Below the pieces are notes generated by a model, which had not been told where the DNA came from, ran no database searches, and saw only the letters and a list, made by a program, of their open reading frames with translations. Both the position numbers and the translations under genes were made by a program. Below, one piece after another: positions 29,850 through 38,796 of a DNA stretch of 64,000 nucleotides (the stretch's first letter is position 1; each line of letters begins with the position of its first letter). Source of the stretch: CAWCTB01 sp963798275 (lineage in GTDB: Bacteria; Acidobacteriota; Terriglobia; Terriglobales; Acidobacteriaceae); contig CAWCTB010000052.1 of assembly GCA_963798275.1 (NCBI GenBank), positions 56,461 through 120,460 on the forward strand, given 5' to 3'.

Positions 29850-30278
29850 TTAGACCGAGGTCTGGATGTACGCCCGCATCATGTCAGCTTCACCTGACTT
29901 CTCTTCCAGGTTGTACCGCAGCAGGTCACGCAGCGAGAGAAAGCCCACCAGCGTGGGCCCGTCGCACACCGGCAAGTGGCGAATGCTGTGGGCCTGCATC
30001 ATCACCATGGCATCGTGGCAACTGGAGGCCGGACTCACCGTGCGCAGCTCGGTGCTCATCACCTCCACAACCCTCGTGGCAGTTGGATTTCGCCCCTCGG
30101 TGACGACCTTCTTCATGATGTCGCGCTCCGAGAAGATGCCGACCAGCTTGGTTCCGTCGAGCACTGGCACGGCGCCCACGTTGCACTGTGCCATGTAATT
30201 GGCCGCCTCGAACACTGTCTGCTCAGGCTGTACGTAGTGGATGGTTCGATTGCTCAGGAGATCCTGAATGGTTGCCAT
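29850..30278 (-). CDS. Tandem CBS-domain protein
   Basis: The 142-residue protein is just a pair of CBS domains (YVQPEQTVFEAANYMAQCNV, then VGAVPVLDGTKLVGIFSERD; VSPASSCHDAMVMMQAHSIR), a module that binds adenine nucleotides and senses energy state. The start at 30276-30278 has a GGAGGCGGT site; the longer open frame upstream lacks one. It lies 31 bases upstream of glcD in the same direction, so it is probably co-transcribed with glcDEF and may report energy status to it (inference). It is divergent from fabI. Confidence 0.9.
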   Translation of the reverse strand: MATIQDLLSNRTIHYVQPEQTVFEAANYMAQCNVGAVPVLDGTKLVGIFSERDIMKKVVTEGRNPTATRVVEVMSTELRTVSPASSCHDAMVMMQAHSIRHLPVCDGPTLVGFLSLRDLLRYNLEEKSGEADMMRAYIQTSV

Positions 30279-30626
30279 ACCGCCTCCGATCTTGGTCGTG
30301 GCCGGGCACGCGCCGCCAGACAGGGCGACGCCGGAACGATGGCCCGTGCTGTGCTCCAGCGCGGCTCCCATAACGTGCCAGGTGCGCGGAAATTGCGCTT
30401 CAGCCCCACCGCCCACTGGAATGGTCGCAAGTATATGCCCAAGTTTCGGGCGGTGAAAAGCGGAATCGCAGCCTCATGCAGCCCTAATTTTCGCCGGAAA
30501 TCCATGCTGCGCAACTCCGGAACACCCCCGGTATCCCCGGCCCAGACGGTGGCAGTGGCGAGACACACCCGCTCCCCCGCTGGTATCCTCTACGTTCGCA
30601 CCCCGTCGCCAGGAGGTACCGTAGGT

Positions 30627-31398
<772 letters not shown>

Positions 31399-31547
31399 GA
31401 CGCCAGTTCAGCGAACCTCCTGCGGCCCTTGTTTACGGACGGAATGATCCTGGCGTCCCCGGCAGGAAGTAAAGCCGCGCTCTCTGCTCCTGATAACCAC
31501 GGTCTGACTGGCGGAACATCGTTGACTACGATTCCGTACTGTTTGTC

Positions 31548-32072
31548 ATGGCGAACGCAAATCGAGGACTCGGCGCGCCCGAATGGTTGATCGTGATCGG
31601 CGGGAGTGTCTTCATATTCATGTTAGGCCTGTCGGCCTATTGGCAACCGGACATCCGCTGGCTTCACTTCTTTCAAGCTTGGATGTACGTCGCAACCATG
31701 ATTCTGAGTCTCCGCGGAAGCCGGTGGGGGTATTTTATTGGCTTCTCTGCGGCTGGCCTGTGGGACTACATAAACATTTTCGCTACGACGTTTTTCTTCA
31801 ACGGCCTCCAACAGATCACCCTCTGGCTCCATACAGGGCACCTTGCCAGGCCGGACCTGCTGATCGCGGTACCCGCATGGTTCTCCAATTTGATGGTCGT
31901 GATGGGATGTGTCTGGGCGTATTCAAGCCAATCGGAAAAGTCACTTGGCGATATTGGCAAACTTGTCACGACGTTTGTCGTCACCACCGCATTTTTTGCG
32001 GCCGACATGGCACTATTCCAGCCACGCTATCTCGCGATCTTTCCCCGCCTTTTGCATCCGCACTGGCCTTAG
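31548..32072 (+). CDS. Hypothetical multi-pass membrane protein
   Basis: The 174-residue protein has about five hydrophobic helices (for example EWLIVIGGSVFIFMLGLSAY and VTTFVVTTAFFAADMALF) with short loops and no recognisable motif. The ATG at 31548 gives a short hydrophilic N-terminus. No clear operon partner: fabI ends 150 bases upstream and the mazEF pair begins 180 bases downstream. Function unknown. Confidence 0.65.
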   Translation: MANANRGLGAPEWLIVIGGSVFIFMLGLSAYWQPDIRWLHFFQAWMYVATMILSLRGSRWGYFIGFSAAGLWDYINIFATTFFFNGLQQITLWLHTGHLARPDLLIAVPAWFSNLMVVMGCVWAYSSQSEKSLGDIGKLVTTFVVTTAFFAADMALFQPRYLAIFPRLLHPHWP

Positions 32073-32199
32073 TCGTCTACCCTGATGCTCAGTCTGACTC
32101 GATCATGAAGTAGGTGTCCCCTCCTTTCGCCGGTCTTGCGAAAGAGTGGGAGCGGACGCCATCGACCTTCGTCTGGACTTGGCTCGCGCGGAATTAGAC

Positions 32200-32240
32200 T
32201 TGCGAGCGAATCGCTCTTGTGATTACAATGTAATTACATT
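32200..32240 (+). promoter_or_regulatory. mazEF promoter with palindromic operator
   Basis: A promoter-like pair TTGCGA (32200-32205) and TACAAT (32224-32229) with an 18-base spacer lies just upstream of the antitoxin gene. A perfect 14-base palindrome, AATGTAATTACATT (32227-32240), overlaps the -10 box and ends 15 bases before the antitoxin ATG. MazE-type antitoxins normally repress their own operon through such sites, so this is the likely operator. Confidence 0.65.
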
Positions 32241-32255
32241 GAGGGCGTTATAACT

Positions 32256-32507
32256 ATGAAGACCGAACTTGTTCGTATCGGCAATTCACGCGGGATTCGC
32301 CTTCCGAAGCCCCTGATTGAGCAGTGTGGCTTGGAAAGTACTGTCGAACTGTCGGTTGAGAATGATCGCCTGGTAATCTCTCCGGGGCGCAGGTTGCGAA
32401 GCGGATGGGCCGAGGCATTTGCGAAGGCTGGGTCCTCCAAGAAGGATGAGCTTTTGTTGGGTTCTGTCGATGCCAATGAGTTCGACCGGAGCGACTGGAA
32501 GTGGTAA
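32256..32507 (+). CDS. mazE: MazE-type antitoxin (AbrB/SpoVT fold)
   Basis: The 83-residue protein has an N-terminal swapped-hairpin DNA-binding domain of the MazE/AbrB type (LVRIGNSRGIRLPKPLIEQ; VELSVENDRLVISPG). An acidic, flexible C-terminus (VDANEFDRSDWKW) presumably wraps the toxin. It overlaps the toxin gene by seven bases. A promoter with a perfect palindrome precedes it. Expected role: neutralise MazF and repress the operon. Confidence 0.88.
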   Translation: MKTELVRIGNSRGIRLPKPLIEQCGLESTVELSVENDRLVISPGRRLRSGWAEAFAKAGSSKKDELLLGSVDANEFDRSDWKW

Positions 32508-32839
32508 GCCGTCTGCCGCAGCGTGATGAAGTCTGGCTGGTATCTCTCGACCCCACGCGCGGCTCCGAAATCAAGAAGACCCGCCCTTGTGTTGTCGTCT
32601 CCCCCGATGAGATGAATCAGCACCTAAGGACGGTGATTGTGGCCCCAATGACTACAGTTCATCGGGCGTACCCCACGCGGGTCGGCTTGCGTTTTCAAGG
32701 TAAGTCTGGAGAGGTGGCGTTGGACCAGATTCGCGCCGTCGATCGCGAGCGTCTGCTGCGAAAACTCGGAACCATCTCGTCCAAAACGGCCCAACTCGTG
32801 TCTGCGGTTCTCGTGGAGATGTATGGGCGCGAGAGCTAA
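32501..32839 (+). CDS. mazF: MazF/PemK-type mRNA interferase toxin
   Basis: The 112-residue protein follows the MazF fold: first strand RDEVWLVSLDPTRGSEIKKT, then RPCVVVSPDEMN with the conserved Arg, VIVAPMTT with the catalytic Thr region, and GEVALDQIRAVDRERL. MazF enzymes cleave single-stranded mRNA at short sites; the site here cannot be predicted. The start is a GTG at 32501 inside the antitoxin gene. Chromosomal stand-alone pair. Confidence 0.9.
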   Translation: MVSRLPQRDEVWLVSLDPTRGSEIKKTRPCVVVSPDEMNQHLRTVIVAPMTTVHRAYPTRVGLRFQGKSGEVALDQIRAVDRERLLRKLGTISSKTAQLVSAVLVEMYGRES

Positions 32840-33012
32840 CGCTGGCTCCCGGGCGAGAGTCTGTGCGGGCAGTCAACTCCCTCGTCGTTGGCTATTCGAC
32901 CCAACGCGCCACTCTACGTCGTAACACCTCAAAGGCCCATAGGCGCGTGGCAAGCATGTGAGCCTGTTCTGTGGACCGCTGCCCTTCCGCTTGGCAGAGC
33001 AGCGATCCCCGA

Positions 33013-33936
33013 TCATTCAGAACGGCGCGCATGGTACCGGGCGCCCACCGAAAGCGCCGGACAGGGCGCTTCGCAGGCGACCCTGTACGCCACACCCTCG
33101 CCCAGGTGTTTGGTCAAAGCCGCTGGCCGCTTCACACCCAACACGATCATGTCTGCCGTCTGCTCGGCAATTTGCACGATCATCTCGGCCGCGGAACCAA
33201 ATTGCACCATGTACTCGGGCTCATGCCAGAGCTGCGTTTCTTCGGGAATCAAGGCGCGGAGTTGCTTCTCCGTAGAAGCCTCCACCTCGCTCCGGTCGAC
33301 TACCGGCAATGTTCCGGGTTCAGGCTCCGGCAGTACGACAACAGGCTCCGGCGCCACATGCAGCAGCGTCAGACGAGCCCGATTCTCCTCCGCCAAAGAG
33401 ATGGCGTAGGGCAGCCCGTGCAACGACTCCGGCCCGAAGTCGGTGGCAAACAGAATGTGCCGCAGGTTGCCATCGATGTTCCAGCGGGTGGCGTGTGGCC
33501 CTATGGTAAGCACCGGGCACTCGGCATTGCGGTAGACCTCCTCCGCCACCGAGCCGAGCAGCAGCTTGCCCAGTCCCTTGCGGCCACCGGTGCCAAGCAC
33601 GATAAGGTCAATGCCATAATTCCGGACCAGTTTCGAGATCACTTCCGGAATTTCGCCCTGCTCAATCAGTTCTTTGTGTTCGACACCCTTCAACGACGCG
33701 GAGCTCATCAAGGTAGTCAGTTGTTGATTGGCTACTGACTTGATTTGCTCGGGATCGGGCACCTCGGCTTCGACAAACGGCGTGTGAGGAAGCACGTGGA
33801 CGGTATACAGCACTGCACCGTAGCGCCGAGCCAGGTCGACGCCATGAGACAGAACCGCCTGCGCCGACGGCGAGAAGTCAGTGGCGAACAGAATGTTTTG
33901 CAATTTAATGCGGGTTGGAACAGTTACGGTCGGCAT
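33013..33936 (-). CDS. Tandem universal stress protein (UspA family)
   Basis: Two UspA domains in one chain of about 307 residues. The first (about 10-150) has NILFATDFSPSAQAVLSHG and the ATP-binding pattern G-2x-G-9x-GS in GTGGRKGLGKLLLGSV. The second (about 160-300) has HILFATDFGPESLHGLPYA but lacks that full pattern (GVKRPAALTKHLGEGV), so only the first is likely to bind ATP. Cytoplasmic stress-response role by family. The ATG at 33936 follows a GGGAGG site; a GTG three bases earlier is closer than ideal. No operon partner. Confidence 0.9.
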   Translation of the reverse strand: MPTVTVPTRIKLQNILFATDFSPSAQAVLSHGVDLARRYGAVLYTVHVLPHTPFVEAEVPDPEQIKSVANQQLTTLMSSASLKGVEHKELIEQGEIPEVISKLVRNYGIDLIVLGTGGRKGLGKLLLGSVAEEVYRNAECPVLTIGPHATRWNIDGNLRHILFATDFGPESLHGLPYAISLAEENRARLTLLHVAPEPVVVLPEPEPGTLPVVDRSEVEASTEKQLRALIPEETQLWHEPEYMVQFGSAAEMIVQIAEQTADMIVLGVKRPAALTKHLGEGVAYRVACEAPCPALSVGARYHARRSE

Positions 33937-34075
33937 CACAAACCTCCCTGCCGAGATGCTTGCGCGTCAGGCAATGGTTTGTCAGTGAAGTATGCCGCAG
34001 CGGGCGGTGATAACCGGGCATAGCAAACGAAACCTCTCGCAGGCGGCATCTCGCTTGTTCGCTGAGACTTCTGCC

Positions 34076-34510
34076 CTATTTCTTCGTCACCACAATCTTC
34101 CGTTCCTGCTCGCCCTGGCGCTCGATCGCAATCTCCACGTCCCGCTCTTGCACCAGCCGCGGAAACTTCTCGCCCCACTCCAGCAGCACCAGGTTGCCTT
34201 CCTCGGCGAAGAGTTCGTCGAGGCCGAGCGTCTCCAGCTCGCGCGGCGTTTCGATACGGTACAGGTCGACGTGATACAGGTTCATCTCGGGTCCGCGAAA
34301 TTCATGGATCAGGGTGAACGTTGGGCTGGTCACGTCGTCCTGCGAGGCTGCCTGCAAGCCTTCGGCGATACCCTTCACCAGCGTCGTCTTGCCCGCCCCC
34401 AGATCGCCACGCAGGATGACGACGCGCACATCCTTGAGCGTCGCCGCCAGCTCGCGCCCCAATGCAATCGTCTCTTCGGTGGAATGGGTGATGTATTCGC
34501 GGGCGCTCAT
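34076..34510 (-). CDS. tsaE: tRNA threonylcarbamoyladenosine biosynthesis ATPase TsaE
   Basis: Small P-loop ATPase needed for t6A37 modification of tRNAs together with TsaB and TsaD. Shows Walker A GDLGAGKTTLVKGIAEGL, the conserved SPTFTLIHEF and NLYHVDLYRI, and LLEWGEKFP. The ATG at 34508-34510 overlaps the nnrD stop by four bases (ATGA); a longer frame starting upstream would overlap nnrD. About 144 residues, normal size. Coupled with the NAD(P)HX repair gene, a common genomic pairing. Confidence 0.95.
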   Translation of the reverse strand: MSAREYITHSTEETIALGRELAATLKDVRVVILRGDLGAGKTTLVKGIAEGLQAASQDDVTSPTFTLIHEFRGPEMNLYHVDLYRIETPRELETLGLDELFAEEGNLVLLEWGEKFPRLVQERDVEIAIERQGEQERKIVVTKK

Positions 34511-36084
34511 CCCCTGATCCGCACCACGCTCTCTTGGGCCCACTGCGTGGCCCGGCGGAACGCCTCCGGCAACGCGGCCAGCAGATCGGTGGCCACTAGC
34601 GAATGTTCACCCATCTCCTCCGCCGCAACATCGCCGGCCAGCCCATGCAGGTAAACTGCGGCCACGGCCGCGTGTCCCACATCGTCAGACATCTGTCCGA
34701 TAATCCCCGCTGTCATGCCGGTCAGAATGTCTCCCGTCCCTCCGGTCGCCATTCCCGGATTACCGGTCGGATTCACCCACGCCATTCCATCCGGCAGCGC
34801 GACGATGGTGTTGTAGCCCTTCAGCACCAGCACCAGGTGATGCTCGCGCGCAAAGCTGCGAGCCACGTTCAGCCGATCGGCCTGCACCGCCTTGATCGGA
34901 ATGCCCGCCAGCCGCGACATCTCCCCGGGATGCGGGGTCAGCACCAGCGGGCGCTGTCTGCCATCCAGATATTCGGTCTTGCCTTGAAAGGCGTTCAGGC
35001 CGTCGGCATCGATCACCAGCGGACACTTGATGCGCCGCGCCGCCTCCTGCACGAACTCCACCGTCTCCGGATGCCGCCCGATACCCGGCCCGAGCCCCAC
35101 CACCGTCATGGGACTCACGAGCTGATCGAAGTTGCCGCCCTTCAGCACTGAGGCGGCGATGCTGCCGGCGCTGGTCTCCGGCAGTGCCTCGGTCATGAGC
35201 TCCGCCGCAAACGCAGCGACATTCGGCAGCGCGCTCTTCGGCGTTGCCACCGTGCTCAGCCCCGCTCCCGCGCGCAACGCGGCCATGCCCGCCATCGCCG
35301 CCGCGCCCGACTTCCCCAGCGAGCCGCCCACGATCAGCACGTGGCCGTATATCCCCTTGTTAGCGTCCATCGGCCGGGGCGCAAGCAGTCGCTTGAGATC
35401 GCGCGCCGTCGTCACTTCCAGGTTGAGTGACGAAACAATAGCTTCGTCCGGCGATCCGATCGGAACCACCAGCACCGGCCCGCGTGTGAGGTTCCCCAAC
35501 ACATGTGCCGGTCGTGGCGCGGTAAACGTCACGATGGCATCGGCGCGAACCATCCCTTCCCCGCTTTGCGGCGCCATCGAATCCGATTCCGCGCCTGAGG
35601 GAATGTCTACCGCGACTATTGGCTTACCGCTGCGATTGATCGCTGCAATCGCGTCGGCGTACAAGCCCTTCACCGGAGGCTGAAATCCCGTGCCCAGTAT
35701 CGCGTCCACCACTAATTCACAGTTCGCCAGGCTGCGCGACGATTCCGCCGCCAGCTCCTGCACGCTTCGAATCACGATCGGCCGCACCGGCTGGCGCTCA
35801 AACATCGCTGCCGCATCGCCACGCAGCTCTGCAGGCTCGGCCAGCAGCAACACTTCCACCACACGTCCCGCATGATGCAGCTTGCGCGCCACCACGAATC
35901 CATCGCCACCGTTGTTGCCCTTGCCGCAAACCACGGCCACGCGCTCGGCGTGCGGGTAGTGCTCCAGCACAAACTGCGCCACGCCGCTGCCGGCGTTCTC
36001 CATCAGGGTCAGCGACGGCACGCCGTATTTTTCGGTGGTGATGCGGTCGATCTCGCGCATCTCGGCCGCGGTGGTGATCTTCAT
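34507..36084 (-). CDS. nnrD: Bifunctional NAD(P)H-hydrate epimerase / ADP-dependent dehydratase
   Basis: Repairs hydrated NAD(P)H. The N-terminal YjeF domain (about 1-215) is the epimerase, with VAVVCGKGNNGGDGFVVARK. The C-terminal ribokinase-like domain is the dehydratase, with the motif NPGMATGGTGDILTGMTAG. The open frame extends upstream to 36633, but the ATG at 36082-36084 starts the YjeF domain exactly and overlaps the stop of the channel gene by four bases. About 525 residues. Also named nnr or yjeF. Confidence 0.95.
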   Translation of the reverse strand: MKITTAAEMREIDRITTEKYGVPSLTLMENAGSGVAQFVLEHYPHAERVAVVCGKGNNGGDGFVVARKLHHAGRVVEVLLLAEPAELRGDAAAMFERQPVRPIVIRSVQELAAESSRSLANCELVVDAILGTGFQPPVKGLYADAIAAINRSGKPIVAVDIPSGAESDSMAPQSGEGMVRADAIVTFTAPRPAHVLGNLTRGPVLVVPIGSPDEAIVSSLNLEVTTARDLKRLLAPRPMDANKGIYGHVLIVGGSLGKSGAAAMAGMAALRAGAGLSTVATPKSALPNVAAFAAELMTEALPETSAGSIAASVLKGGNFDQLVSPMTVVGLGPGIGRHPETVEFVQEAARRIKCPLVIDADGLNAFQGKTEYLDGRQRPLVLTPHPGEMSRLAGIPIKAVQADRLNVARSFAREHHLVLVLKGYNTIVALPDGMAWVNPTGNPGMATGGTGDILTGMTAGIIGQMSDDVGHAAVAAVYLHGLAGDVAAEEMGEHSLVATDLLAALPEAFRRATQWAQESVVRIRG

Positions 36085-37091
36085 GCGCGCTCCGAGGCCC
36101 ACTTCTCCAGGTGCTGCAGTCCATGGAGGTCGCCCATCGCGATCAGGTGATCTCTGGCGTGGATCAGGGCGTCCGGCGCAGGATTGAAGCGCATGTCCGA
36201 GCCTTCTCCCTTGATGGCCAGTACGATGACTCCCAGCTCCTGCCGGATACGCGAGCCCTCCAGCGTCTTCCCCACCACCCGCGAGCCCGGCTGTACGTTG
36301 ACCTCTTCGATTTCCAGCGGTCTCTGCCGGTTCATGGCCGTATCGAAGAAGTCCACCACATGCGGACGCATGAAGGTCTGCGCGATGCGATAGCCGGCGA
36401 AGGTGTAGGGCAGGACTACGGAATCGGCGCCCGCCGTCAGCAGGTGTTTCTCCGCATCTTCCTCGCTGGCGCGGGCGATGATTTTCAACTTCGGATTGAG
36501 GCTGCGCGCAGCGAGGATGACATAGATGTTGATGGCGTCGGTGGTAGTGGCCGCCACCAGGCCTTTGGCGTATTCGATACGGGCCTGCCCCAGGACGCTC
36601 CCGTGCGTGGCGTCGCCCACCATCAACAGCCATCCCTCTTCGGAGTAGCGCTTCAGCTTGGCTTCGTCGGTGTCGACGATGACGAACGGCTCAGGTTTGC
36701 GCGCCAGTTCGCGCGCCACGCTGCGGCCCACGCGCCCGGCACCGCAGATGATGTAATGGCCCGACAAGCGGCTGATCTCGCGCTCCATGCGTCTCCTGCC
36801 GAAGACCGTCTGCAACTCGAATTCTAGCAAGGCCTGGGACGCACCTCCGATGAACAGCAGCACCAGACCCACGCCGGTGATGATGATGAACGTATTGAAC
36901 AGCCGCCCGGCGTGCGACAGGGGATGAATCTCCCCATAGCCGATCGACGTAATCGTCGTCAGCACCATGTAGAAGCCGTCGAACCACGGCCAGCCTTCGA
37001 TGAAATGAAACCCTGCTGTGCCAATGATCACCAGCGTGATCAGCGCCAGGAAGACGATGCGCAGATTGGGCAGCAGTCTCATCGCAGCCAT
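36081..37091 (-). CDS. Potassium channel with TrkA-N/TrkA-C (RCK) domains
   Basis: The 336-residue protein has two membrane helices around a pore loop with the filter TTITSIGYGEIHP (GYG at residues 51-53). A cytoplasmic RCK region follows with a Rossmann motif (YIICGAGRVGRSVARELAR) and a TrkA-C domain at the end. This is the MthK/Kch-type layout of ligand-gated K+ channels; nucleotides or ions binding the RCK ring gate the pore. First of three genes coupled by ATGA overlaps (channel, nnrD, tsaE), an unusual pairing with NAD(P)H repair. Confidence 0.9.
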   Translation of the reverse strand: MAAMRLLPNLRIVFLALITLVIIGTAGFHFIEGWPWFDGFYMVLTTITSIGYGEIHPLSHAGRLFNTFIIITGVGLVLLFIGGASQALLEFELQTVFGRRRMEREISRLSGHYIICGAGRVGRSVARELARKPEPFVIVDTDEAKLKRYSEEGWLLMVGDATHGSVLGQARIEYAKGLVAATTTDAINIYVILAARSLNPKLKIIARASEEDAEKHLLTAGADSVVLPYTFAGYRIAQTFMRPHVVDFFDTAMNRQRPLEIEEVNVQPGSRVVGKTLEGSRIRQELGVIVLAIKGEGSDMRFNPAPDALIHARDHLIAMGDLHGLQHLEKWASERA

Positions 37092-37137
37092 TCTGCGGCT
37101 TCAGTCCGGGCTTGCGCAATGACATCCGCAGTACGCC

Positions 37138-37171
37138 TGAAAAACAAAACGCCCTTCCCACGGAAGAGCGT
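37138..37171 (-). terminator. Rho-independent terminator after the first APC permease
   Basis: On the minus strand ACGCTCTTCC pairs with GGAAGGGCGT around a 3-base loop (one G-T pair), followed by TTTTGTTTTT. It lies about 25 bases after the permease stop at 37194 and upstream of the channel gene. Confidence 0.88.
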
Positions 37172-37193
37172 CTTGATCCAGAAGGGATATTGC

Positions 37194-38780
37194 TTAGTCG
37201 CCTGCGACCTTTACCCCGTCACGCTCCATGCGCTGTACCCGGCTGTGGTGGCGTCCATAACCAAAGTAAATGACCATGCCGATCACCAGCCAGACGAACA
37301 GCCGCGTCCAAGTTGCCAGGGGAAGGGCCGCCATCAGGGCGAACGATATGACGATTCCGAGAATCGGCACCAGCGGCACCAGCGGAGTCTTGAACGGACG
37401 ATGCAGATCGGGTCGCCGCACCCGCAGAATCCAGACACCTGCGCACACGATGACGAAGGCCAGCAGCGTGCCGATGCTCACCAGTTCGCCCAGAATGCCA
37501 ATCGGCACCAGCGACGCGAAAATCGCCACAAAGATTCCGACCGTAATGGACGAGATCCAGGGGGTACGGAATTTGGGATGCACCGCGCCCGCCCATGCCG
37601 GCAGCAGACCGTCCCGCGACATCGAGAAGAACACGCGCGACTGGCCCAGCAACATCACCAGCATCACGCTGCCCAGGCCGGCGATCGCGCCCAGCTTCAC
37701 CAGGATCGATCCCCAGCGCACGCCGGTTGCGTCGATGCCGACCGCTACCGGATCGGCCACGTTCAGCGCCGAGTAGGGAACGATGCCGGTCAGCAGACCG
37801 GAAACCAGGATGTACAGAATGGTGCAGATGACCAGCGATCCCAGGATGCCGAGCGGCATGTCTTTCTGCGGATTCTTGGCCTCCTGCGCGGCGGTGGAGA
37901 CCGCATCGAATCCGATGTACGCGAAGAAGATCACTCCCGCGGCGCGCGCGATCCCCGACCAGCCATACTCCCCGAACGAACCCTGGTTCGGCGGGATAAA
38001 TGGATGCCAGTTCGCGACCGCCACGGACGGGTGCTTGACGACGAATGCGCCGGCCATGGCGATGAAGATCAGCACGATCGTGACCTTCACGATCACGATC
38101 GCCGAATTGAAGTTGGCCGATTCCTGAATGCCGATGACCAGGATCGTGGTGATGAAGCAGATGGCCAGGAAGGCGACGAGGTTGAACACGCCCGTCACGT
38201 GCGGAAGCGTGGAGGCGTCGATCCCATTCTGCTTCAGGATTGGCGCCATCGTCGTCAGCAGTTCCCAGCGGCCCTGGTACTGCACCAGCACGTTGGGTAT
38301 CCACTGGTGGCCGGTATGGGTGTAGGGAGTAGCGATGAACTGCGGCGGAAGGTGAATGCCAAAGTCCTGCAGGAAACTGACGAAATATCCGCTCCAGCCG
38401 GAAGCCACCGTGGCCGCGCCAAAGGCATATTCCAGAACCAGGTCCCAGCCGATGATCCAGGCGAAGATCTCGCCCAGGGTTGCGTAGCCGTAGGTGTAGG
38501 CCGAGCCCGCAATCGGAATGAGCGAGGCAAACTCGGAGTAGCACAGGCCGGCGAACACGCAGCCGACTCCCGCCAGAATGAAGGAAAGCACGATCGCGGG
38601 GCCGGCATACTGCGCCGCCGCCGATCCGGTCAGCACAAATATTCCGGCGCCAATGATGGCCCCGATGCCAAGCGTAATCAGGTTCAACGGCCCCAGGGCC
38701 CGTTTCAGGCTATGTTCGCCCGTGTCCGACGCCTCGTCCATCAGCATGTCCAGGGGCTTGCACTTCAAGAGATTAGCCAT
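37194..38780 (-). CDS. APC-family amino-acid permease (CAT-like)
   Basis: Inner-membrane amino-acid transporter of 528 residues with about 12-14 helices. The first helix has the APC signature (GIGAIIGAGIFVLTGSAAA); further signs are FFAYIGFDAVSTAAQEAKNP and the basic loop FSMSRDGLLPAWAGAVHPK, all typical of the YfnA/cationic amino-acid transporter group. An extracellular loop near residues 125-190 is longer than usual. Substrate unknown. Same strand as a second, different APC permease 16 bases upstream. Confidence 0.9.
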   Translation of the reverse strand: MANLLKCKPLDMLMDEASDTGEHSLKRALGPLNLITLGIGAIIGAGIFVLTGSAAAQYAGPAIVLSFILAGVGCVFAGLCYSEFASLIPIAGSAYTYGYATLGEIFAWIIGWDLVLEYAFGAATVASGWSGYFVSFLQDFGIHLPPQFIATPYTHTGHQWIPNVLVQYQGRWELLTTMAPILKQNGIDASTLPHVTGVFNLVAFLAICFITTILVIGIQESANFNSAIVIVKVTIVLIFIAMAGAFVVKHPSVAVANWHPFIPPNQGSFGEYGWSGIARAAGVIFFAYIGFDAVSTAAQEAKNPQKDMPLGILGSLVICTILYILVSGLLTGIVPYSALNVADPVAVGIDATGVRWGSILVKLGAIAGLGSVMLVMLLGQSRVFFSMSRDGLLPAWAGAVHPKFRTPWISSITVGIFVAIFASLVPIGILGELVSIGTLLAFVIVCAGVWILRVRRPDLHRPFKTPLVPLVPILGIVISFALMAALPLATWTRLFVWLVIGMVIYFGYGRHHSRVQRMERDGVKVAGD

Positions 38781-38796
38781 TCATGCTCCTTCGAGA

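Noticed and set aside
34507..36633. 708-residue version of the NAD(P)H-hydrate repair protein
   Set aside because: The first 180 codons are a shadow of the channel gene. The YjeF domain starts at the ATG at 36084.
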